Positions 55,196-61,525 of a stretch of 64,000 nt of DNA are shown piece after piece (position 1 is the stretch's first letter; each line of letters begins with the position of its first letter). Origin of the DNA: Hyphomonas sp. (GTDB lineage Bacteria; Pseudomonadota; Alphaproteobacteria; Caulobacterales; Hyphomonadaceae); NCBI GenBank assembly GCA_020638455.1, contig JACKIK010000001.1:992001-1056000 (forward strand), given 5' to 3'. Position numbers and translations under genes: made by a program. The notes beneath the pieces were generated by a model, which saw only the letters and a list, made by a program, of their open reading frames with translations, was not told the DNA's origin and made no database searches.

Positions 55196-55858
55196 CTACT
55201 CGTCGTCGAAATCCTTGACGACGAAGAGACGGGGATTGAGCTTCTTCCCGATCTGGACGTCGCTCAGCTGGACGGACGTGATATTGCCGCCGCCATCCAC
55301 GGTGCGCCAGCCGGTCAGGTCATGATCCGGGCCGGCGAACAGGAGCGTGAGCGTGCCGTCCATCTCGCCGGACCTGTCGCGCAATGTCACGCCGATGTTG
55401 TCGCCCGAGCGGGTCACGTCGACCACTTCCGCTTCGGTTGTGAAGTCGAGATCGTCGTCGAGGAGGAGCGCGAGCGGTGTCGAGCCGAGGGGCACGCGGT
55501 CGGTGGTTTCGAGTTCGGAGTCCTGCATGGCGACGGTCGTGCCGTTGCTGACGATCAGGAGCGGCGACGGCGCGTCATACTCGAACCGCACCTTGCCGGG
55601 ACGCGACAGGGCAAAGCGACCGGTCTCGACCGAGAAATCAGGCGCCAGCTGTTCGAACTTGCCGGTCGCCGTCTTCACTTTTTCCAGCGAGGCGGCGGCC
55701 TGCTTCAGCAGCGTGTCGCGCTGGACCGGTGTCAGGGGATCGCCGGCGGCATCAGCCGGCGCGACGGCAGGGGCAGCCGGGCCGGTCTGCTTCGCCAGCG
55801 CGAGGGGCGCGGCAGCAAGGGCAGCGGCAGCAACCAGGGTGGCGAGTCGGGTCTTCAT
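55196..55858 (-). CDS. lolA: Outer-membrane lipoprotein carrier protein LolA family
   Basis: LolA ferries lipoproteins through the periplasm. The 220-residue product has a signal peptide (about ALALA/K, residue 22), then LEKVKTATGKFEQLAPDFSVETGRFALSRPGKVRFEYDAPSPLLIVSNGTTV, the recognisable LolA start, and the closing KLNPRLFVVKDFDDE. The Ala/Pro-rich stretch after the signal is a long linker. It is divergent from the thioredoxin-like gene. Confidence 0.87.
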   Translation of the reverse strand: MKTRLATLVAAAALAAAPLALAKQTGPAAPAVAPADAAGDPLTPVQRDTLLKQAAASLEKVKTATGKFEQLAPDFSVETGRFALSRPGKVRFEYDAPSPLLIVSNGTTVAMQDSELETTDRVPLGSTPLALLLDDDLDFTTEAEVVDVTRSGDNIGVTLRDRSGEMDGTLTLLFAGPDHDLTGWRTVDGGGNITSVQLSDVQIGKKLNPRLFVVKDFDDE

Positions 55859-56086
55859 CGGACGGGTCTCCTTTACGTGACCTTGGACCTACACTTAGTC
55901 GCCTGAACCCTGCCTAAACAGGGCCGGAACAAGGTATTTTGGCCGCTTTTCGTTGGCCCCTGTTCAGCTCCGCGGGGATCCGGCGCAAGGATGGATCGCA
56001 GATGAACGGGTTGCGCCCGCTGCGCCACGCTTGCGCATCCGGCGCTGAACGCCCATCTTTGCGCAAGATTGCAAGGGATGATTGCC

Positions 56087-56974
56087 ATGGCCGATGCCGC
56101 CGCGCTGCACACGAAAGACAGTACCGATCAGGACTTCATGACCGACGTGGTCGAGGCGTCGGAAACCCAGCCGGTGATCGTGGATTTCTGGGCCCCGTGG
56201 TGTGGTCCGTGCCGCCAGCTCGGCCCGGTGATCGAGCGCGTCGTCGAGGGTCACAAGGGCGCCGTCAAGCTGGTGAAGATCAATATCGACGAGAACCCGG
56301 CCTATGCCGGCCAGCTGGGCGTGCGCTCCATTCCGGCTGTCTATGCCTTCGACAAGGGCCGGCCGGTCGATGCCTTCCTCGGCGCGCTGCCGGAAAGCCA
56401 GGTACGCAGCTTCATCGAGAAGCTCGTCTCGGGCACGGATTCGGCGCAGGCGCTGGCCGAAGCGCTGGCCCAGGCCGAAGCGGCGAGCCAGCAGGGAGAC
56501 ATCGCGACGGCCGCCCAGATCTACGCGGCCGTGATCAATGAAGACCCGGAGAATGTCGCCGCAATTGCAGGGCTCGCCCGTTGCTACCTCGCCAATGGCG
56601 ACAAGGAACGGGCCCTCGCCACGCTGGGCATGGTGCCGGAGGACAAGAAGAACGATTCCGGCGTGAAGGGCGTGCGGATGGCCATCGAGATGATGGGCGA
56701 TGCCCCGGCCGCCGACGAGTTCGACGGGCTGCTCGATGCCGTCATGGCCGACCCCAACGATCACGCGAAGCGCTACGAACTGGCCGAGGCCTATGCCGGC
56801 GCGCAACGCTATGCCGACGCGGTTGACCATCTGCTGATCATTCTCGGATCGAAGATGGACTGGGAAGGCGGCAAGGCGAAGGACAAGCTGCTGAAAGTAT
56901 TCGAGGCCGCGGGCGCAACGGACCCGGTCACGGTGGAAGGACGGCGGCGTCTTGCCTCACTGATGTTTGCGTAG
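56087..56974 (+). CDS. cnoX: Thioredoxin/TPR co-chaperone (CnoX/YbbN type)
   Basis: The 295-residue protein joins an N-terminal thioredoxin domain (VIVDFWAPWCGPCRQLGPVIERVV, intact CGPC at about residues 38-41) with a C-terminal TPR-like region (EDPENVAAIAGLARCYLANGDKERALATLG and YELAEAYAGAQRYADAVDHLLIIL). This is the layout of CnoX, which protects substrates from oxidation and feeds GroEL. The start at 56087 has AAGGGA eight bases upstream. It heads a run followed by the LON-domain, Trm112 and DUF971 genes. Confidence 0.9.
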   Translation: MADAAALHTKDSTDQDFMTDVVEASETQPVIVDFWAPWCGPCRQLGPVIERVVEGHKGAVKLVKINIDENPAYAGQLGVRSIPAVYAFDKGRPVDAFLGALPESQVRSFIEKLVSGTDSAQALAEALAQAEAASQQGDIATAAQIYAAVINEDPENVAAIAGLARCYLANGDKERALATLGMVPEDKKNDSGVKGVRMAIEMMGDAPAADEFDGLLDAVMADPNDHAKRYELAEAYAGAQRYADAVDHLLIILGSKMDWEGGKAKDKLLKVFEAAGATDPVTVEGRRRLASLMFA

Positions 56975-57000
56975 GCGCGGACGCGCCCCATGTCTTGGAC

Positions 57001-57651
57001 ATGAGCGGCACGCACTATCATTCGATCAGCGACCTGCCGGACACGCTGGCCGTGTTCCCGCTGCCGGGCGTGCTGCTGTTTCCGCACTGGCCGCTGCCGC
57101 TCAACATCTTTGAGCCGCGCTATCTCAACATGGTGGACGACGCGATGTCGGGGAACCGGCTGATCGGAATGATCCAGTCCGTGGGCGGTGACCGGCAGGC
57201 GCCGGATCTCGCCGACGTCGGATGCGCCGGCAGGATCACGTCCTATTCGGAGACCGAAGACGGGCGCTACCTGATCACGCTGAGCGGCGTCGCGCGGTTC
57301 CGCGTAGCCGAAGAACTGGGCGTGCGCACGCCGTACCGCCAGGTGCGGGCGGACTGGGCCCCGTATGCGGGTGATTTCCGTGAGGCGCCGCACGATCTCC
57401 CCGGTGGCCGGACGGCCCTGGTGCAGGCGTTGCACGCCTATGCCGAAGCCAAGGACATGTCCGTCGACTGGGATGCGGTGGAGAAGGCGGATGCCGAGGG
57501 TCTCGTCAACGCGCTCTGCGCCGGCTGCCCGTTCTCGGTGATGGAGAAGCAGGCCCTTCTGGAAGCGCCGACGCTTGAAGACAGGGCCAGCCGGCTTGCG
57601 GCGCTCCTGCGCATGGATTCCGCTGGCCCCGAAAGTGGAACGCTGCAATAG
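57001..57651 (+). CDS. LON peptidase substrate-binding domain protein
   Basis: The 216-residue protein matches the N-terminal domain of Lon protease alone: LAVFPLPGVLLFPHWPLPLNIFEPRYLNMVDDAM near the start and GCAGRITSYSETEDGRYLITLSGVARFRV. There is no ATPase or protease part. Function unknown. It starts 26 bases after cnoX and is likely in the same operon. Confidence 0.88.
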   Translation: MSGTHYHSISDLPDTLAVFPLPGVLLFPHWPLPLNIFEPRYLNMVDDAMSGNRLIGMIQSVGGDRQAPDLADVGCAGRITSYSETEDGRYLITLSGVARFRVAEELGVRTPYRQVRADWAPYAGDFREAPHDLPGGRTALVQALHAYAEAKDMSVDWDAVEKADAEGLVNALCAGCPFSVMEKQALLEAPTLEDRASRLAALLRMDSAGPESGTLQ

Positions 57652-57658
57652 AGGCACC

Positions 57659-57892
57659 ATGAGTGACGACCAGACCCCGCCGCGCCGCGCCCATTCGGGC
57701 GTCGATCCGCGCCTCCTTGAGATCCTGATCTGTCCGCAGTCGCGCCAGCCGTTGAGCTATGACGCCGAGCGCGGAGAACTCGTGTCGCCACGCGCACGGC
57801 TCGCCTATCCGATCCGCGGCGGCATTCCGATCATGCTGCCGGAAGAGGCGCGCGACCTGACCCTGCCTGAGCCCGAAGGAGAGCATGAATGA
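57659..57892 (+). CDS. Trm112 family protein
   Basis: The 77-residue protein has the Trm112 fold: DPRLLEILICPQSRQPLSYD about residues 17-36 and LAYPIRGGIPIMLPEEAR about 47-64. The zinc-ribbon cysteines are mostly lost, only one remains in ICPQS, as in many bacterial members. Its start follows the LON-domain stop by seven bases, and it overlaps the DUF971 gene by four bases. Confidence 0.87.
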   Translation: MSDDQTPPRRAHSGVDPRLLEILICPQSRQPLSYDAERGELVSPRARLAYPIRGGIPIMLPEEARDLTLPEPEGEHE

Positions 57893-58191
57893 GCGCCGAA
57901 GCCTGGCCCGTGCGGCTGACTTTCCGCAAGTCGGCCGGCGAACTCTTCGCCGAATTCGACGACGGCGTGTCCGGCAGCGTCGGGTACAAGCGGCTGCGCG
58001 AACAATCGCCTTCGGCCGAAGTGCGCGGGCATGGCGGCGCGCCGCCGCCGCAGAAGCCGGTTCCGGAGGATATTTCCGTCCTGCGTGCCGAGCCGGTCGG
58101 GCGCTACGCCCTGCGCATCATCTTCAGCGACGGCCACGATACGGGCCTCTACAACTGGTCGCTGCTCCGCGAGCTGACAGTCGGCGACTGA
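57889..58191 (+). CDS. DUF971 (gamma-butyrobetaine hydroxylase-like N-terminal) protein
   Basis: This 100-residue protein matches the short DUF971 family: WPVRLTFRKSAGELFAEFDDG, LRAEPVGRYALRIIFSDGHDTGLYNWSLLREL. Family members are linked with iron-sulfur or carnitine enzymes in other contexts, without a defined role here. It overlaps the Trm112 gene (ATGA). Its stop is three bases from that of convergent ubiH. Confidence 0.88.
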   Translation: MSAEAWPVRLTFRKSAGELFAEFDDGVSGSVGYKRLREQSPSAEVRGHGGAPPPQKPVPEDISVLRAEPVGRYALRIIFSDGHDTGLYNWSLLRELTVGD

Positions 58192-58194
58192 GTC

Positions 58195-59433
58195 TCAGCG
58201 CATCAGGCTGGGCAGGTGGGTCTGGTCGGCGCTGGCCTGGCGCGCCATCGCGCGGCGCAGCGGGCCGATGCGGTTTGCCGCCGTCAGGGCGAGGCCCCGC
58301 AACGGCTTCAGCACGGCATTGTCATTCGAGAAGGCCCGGTCGATCGCATCCATGAACAGCGCGACGCTGGTTGCATCGAACCGGCGCCACTGCTGGTAGC
58401 GCTCCAGCGCTGTCGCCGCGCCATGGTCGAGGCCGACCTCGCGGGACTCCACCATCACATCGATCAGGGCCGCAACATCCTTGATGCCGAGATTGAGCCC
58501 CTGACCTGCCAGCGGATTGATGCGGTGTGCCGCATCGCCAAGCAACGCGACGCGCGGGGCGGTCATCTGCCGGGCCAGCTTCATCTTCAGCGGATAGGCC
58601 ACGACCGGACCATCGATGGTCATGTGGCCGGCAAAGCGCTCGAAGCGTGCATTCAATTCCGCTTCGATGTCTTCAACCGGCATTGCGGCGATGGTCTCGG
58701 CGGCGCCGCGTTTCATATACCAGGCAAGGTTCGCGCGATTGTCCGGCATCGGCAGCGTGGCGAAGGGGCCTTCGGGCATGAACAGCTGCCGGGCGATGCC
58801 GCCATGCGGCGTGTCCAGTTTCACATTCGCCGCAAAGACGGACTTGCCGTAGTCGTGGTCCTCCGTGCCGATGCCAAGCGCCTGGCGGACCGAGGAGTTC
58901 ACCCCGTCGCAGGCCGCGACAAGCCGGGTTTCGATTTTCGCGTCATCCTGCAGGATGACGGTCGCCGACGCGGGGCCTGTCTCGAGGCGTTCGAAGCGGG
59001 CGCCGCGCAGCCAGACAAGGCCTTCGGTTTCGCCCGTAATCCGGTCGAGGCCGCGCTGAAGATCGGCTGAAGGGACCATCTGGCCGAGCGGCTGGCCCGA
59101 TTCATCCTCCGGCAGGTCCTCATTGCCGAACAGGACGAATGGCGCCCCGAAGGCGTGGCTTCCGCCATCGACCGCCTCCAGCCCGTTGAGAGGCTCTGTG
59201 ACACCTTCAAGAAGCGGGTGGACGCCCGTCGCGCCAAGCAATCTCCAGCTGCCGCGGACGATCGCGAATGTGCGCGTATCCATAGCAGGTATTGCAGAAG
59301 GGTCGCGTCCGTCGACCAGCACAGTGGAGAAGCCGCGCTGGGTTGCCAGGATGGCGAGAGAGGTGCCTACGGGCCCTGCCCCGACGACAACAAGGTCCAC
59401 GATTCCGTCCGGCACTTCATATGGTTTCGACAT
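58195..59433 (-). CDS. UbiH/UbiF-family FAD-dependent monooxygenase
   Basis: The 412-residue flavoprotein has the FAD motif VDLVVVGAGPVGTSLAILATQRG at about 12-34, the DG loop ACDGVNSSVRQALGI about 170, and GDAAHRINPLAGQGLNLGIKDVAALI about 280-305, typical of ubiquinone hydroxylases. It probably adds one of the ring hydroxyls of ubiquinone. Which position (C5, C6 or C1) cannot be told. It is a single leftward gene convergent with DUF971. Confidence 0.88.
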   Translation of the reverse strand: MSKPYEVPDGIVDLVVVGAGPVGTSLAILATQRGFSTVLVDGRDPSAIPAMDTRTFAIVRGSWRLLGATGVHPLLEGVTEPLNGLEAVDGGSHAFGAPFVLFGNEDLPEDESGQPLGQMVPSADLQRGLDRITGETEGLVWLRGARFERLETGPASATVILQDDAKIETRLVAACDGVNSSVRQALGIGTEDHDYGKSVFAANVKLDTPHGGIARQLFMPEGPFATLPMPDNRANLAWYMKRGAAETIAAMPVEDIEAELNARFERFAGHMTIDGPVVAYPLKMKLARQMTAPRVALLGDAAHRINPLAGQGLNLGIKDVAALIDVMVESREVGLDHGAATALERYQQWRRFDATSVALFMDAIDRAFSNDNAVLKPLRGLALTAANRIGPLRRAMARQASADQTHLPSLMR

Positions 59434-59645
59434 GGTTTCGAGATAGCGATCCCGGATGTCTGCGTCCAGCGATGGCGTAGATTTGGGCGATTGGCCGCAT
59501 CCCTGCCCAGCCTTTGACCATGAGTCTCCAGAATGGGGCTTTGACCTCGCCGCCCGAGCGACTTTCGACGGCGCCCGAAATCATATCGGGGGCGGGAGAG
59601 CGCGGGGGGTCCCGGGCTCCGGAACCAGCGACATGGAGGGGCCGA

Positions 59646-61037
59646 ATGGGCCATACACTGAAAAGATGGGTGCGCGGGGCAGCCTTGCTGCCAGCCGTCG
59701 CCCTCACGGGGGCGCTCGCATACGCACAGGAAGCGCCGGACCTGGAGGCCCGGATTGCTGCGCTCGAGGACTCGGCGACGGCAAGTGCCTACATCGACAA
59801 CAGCTACCTGTTCCTCCTCATGGGCATGGTCGTGATGTTCATGGCGGCGGGCTTCTGCATGCTCGAAGTCGGCCTCGTCCGCGCCAAGAACGCTTCGATG
59901 CAGGCGATGAAGAACGTTGCCATCTACGCGCTGGCCGGCCTCGTCACCTGGTTGTGCGGCTACCACATGATCTACCCGGCGGACGGCCACTGGCTGGTGG
60001 AAAACTGGGTCAGCATGCCGGTCATCTGGTCCCACGGCGCGCTTGAAACCGACAATGGCGGCTATGCGGCCGGATCGGACTGGTTCTTCCAGATGGTGTT
60101 CGTGGCAACCGCGGCGTCCATCGTGTCCGGCACGGTGGCCGAGCGGGTCAAGCTGCTGCCATTCCTGATCTTCACCATGTTCCTGTGCGGCGTGATCTAC
60201 CCGATCCAGTGTTCCTGGGTGTGGGGCGGCGGCTGGCTCAGCCAGATGGGCTTCCAGGACTTCGCCGGCTCGACGCTCGTTCACTCGACCGGCGGCTGGG
60301 CAGCCCTGATCGGCGCCATCCTGATCGGTCCGCGCGTCGGCAAGTATTTCGGCAAGCAGGTGAACCCGATGCCGGGTTCCAACATCCCGCTCGCTGCGCT
60401 CGGCACGTTCATCCTCTGGCTCGGCTGGTTCGGGTTCAATGGCGGCTCGCAGCTGGCAGCCGGCACGATCACCGACATCAACTCCGTCTCCCAGATATTC
60501 GTGAACACGAACATGGGTGCTGTCGGCGGTACGGTCTCGGCCATGATCGTCACGACCGTCCTCTACCGCAAGCTCGACGCCACGATGGTGTTCAACGGTG
60601 CGCTCGCCGGCCTCGTGTCGATCACGGCATCGCCGCTGGAACCGTCTGTCGGCCTCGCAACTCTCGTCGGCGCCGCCGGCGGTGTTCTGGCTGTGCTCAC
60701 GGTGCCGGTGCTTGACAAGCTGAAGATCGACGACGTCGTCGGCGCGATCCCGGTGCACCTCGTCTGCGGCATCTGGGGTACGCTGGCCGTTGCCTTCTCC
60801 CACCGCGCCGATATCGGCACCGAAGATGCGCCGCACGTGTTGTCCTTCGCCGAGCAGCTGATGGTGCAGGCCACCGGCGTCGTCGCGATCGGCATTTTCG
60901 TGATGCTGATCTCGCTGGTCGGCTGGCTCATCCTCCGCTTCACGCTCGGCCTCCGTGCCACCGAGGAAGAGGAACTGATGGGTATGGACCTCGCGGAAGT
61001 CGGTCTGGAAGCCTATCCGGAATTCACCAACGGCTGA
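59646..61037 (+). CDS. amtB: Ammonium transporter Amt
   Basis: The 463-residue channel has a signal-like N-terminal segment (LLPAVALTGALAYAQ) and then the usual eleven membrane helices. Conserved points include FFQMVFVATAASIVSGTVAERVK, DFAGSTLVHSTGGWAALIGAIL with the pore histidine, and GFNGGSQLAAGTITDINSVSQ, ending VPVHL-like IPVHLVCGIWGTLAV with the second pore His. The ATG at 59646, after GGAGGGG, is used. No glnK follows it. Confidence 0.95.
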   Translation: MGHTLKRWVRGAALLPAVALTGALAYAQEAPDLEARIAALEDSATASAYIDNSYLFLLMGMVVMFMAAGFCMLEVGLVRAKNASMQAMKNVAIYALAGLVTWLCGYHMIYPADGHWLVENWVSMPVIWSHGALETDNGGYAAGSDWFFQMVFVATAASIVSGTVAERVKLLPFLIFTMFLCGVIYPIQCSWVWGGGWLSQMGFQDFAGSTLVHSTGGWAALIGAILIGPRVGKYFGKQVNPMPGSNIPLAALGTFILWLGWFGFNGGSQLAAGTITDINSVSQIFVNTNMGAVGGTVSAMIVTTVLYRKLDATMVFNGALAGLVSITASPLEPSVGLATLVGAAGGVLAVLTVPVLDKLKIDDVVGAIPVHLVCGIWGTLAVAFSHRADIGTEDAPHVLSFAEQLMVQATGVVAIGIFVMLISLVGWLILRFTLGLRATEEEELMGMDLAEVGLEAYPEFTNG

Positions 61038-61061
61038 TCGAACCCGGTCTCTCTGGAATGG

Positions 61062-61095
61062 CCCCGGCAGGTCGACCTGCCGGGGTCTTTCTGTT
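61062..61095 (+). terminator. Intrinsic terminator after amtB
   Basis: A 24-bp perfect palindrome at 61062-61085, with CCCCGGCAGG arms around TCGA at its centre, is followed by TCTTTCTGTTT. It lies 24 bases past the amtB stop. Confidence 0.9.
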
Positions 61096-61525
61096 TCGGC
61101 CGGAAGCGTGCGAGTCCGGCAGCCGTTTTGGCCTGCATTTGTCTCTCCGGCGAGGCGACGGAGGCGTTAATGACGCGCGCACCGAAATTAGGTTCCTGCG
61201 CCCTTACAGGCGAATCTGTAAACAGGAGAGCCGGAATGTACATAATCTGTATACATACTGAATACGACAATTGACAGGTGCCCGGCAGACCGCGGGTCCA
61301 AGCGCTGAAGACAGTCGAACGCCAGCAAATACTGGGGATGGCGGTCCGGCAGGTCTGATCCCGCGCCGAAGAAAATGAATGTTCGATCGTGCTGGATTCC
61401 GGCGCTTCGGCTGCTGCCGGGCGGTTAAGATGTTCGCTGCAGATCTCTTGCATCCATTTGCCCAGCGTTAAGGCTGATAGGCCATGGTGGCGCCTCCACC
61501 GACAACACGGAGGCGTCCCCATCCC
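61096..61525. other. 430 bp gap between amtB terminator and ftsK, with a direct repeat
   Basis: Near the middle, AATCTGTAAACA (61213-61224) and AATCTGTATACA (61244-61255) form an 11/12 direct repeat 31 bp apart, about three helical turns. TTACAG/CTGTAA (61204-61221) is an inverted repeat overlapping the first copy. The second copy lies in an AT-rich segment with GTACAT and GTATAC. The stretch likely holds the ftsK promoter and an operator. GGAGG at 61509-61513 precedes the ftsK ATG. No coding sequence was seen. Confidence 0.5.
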
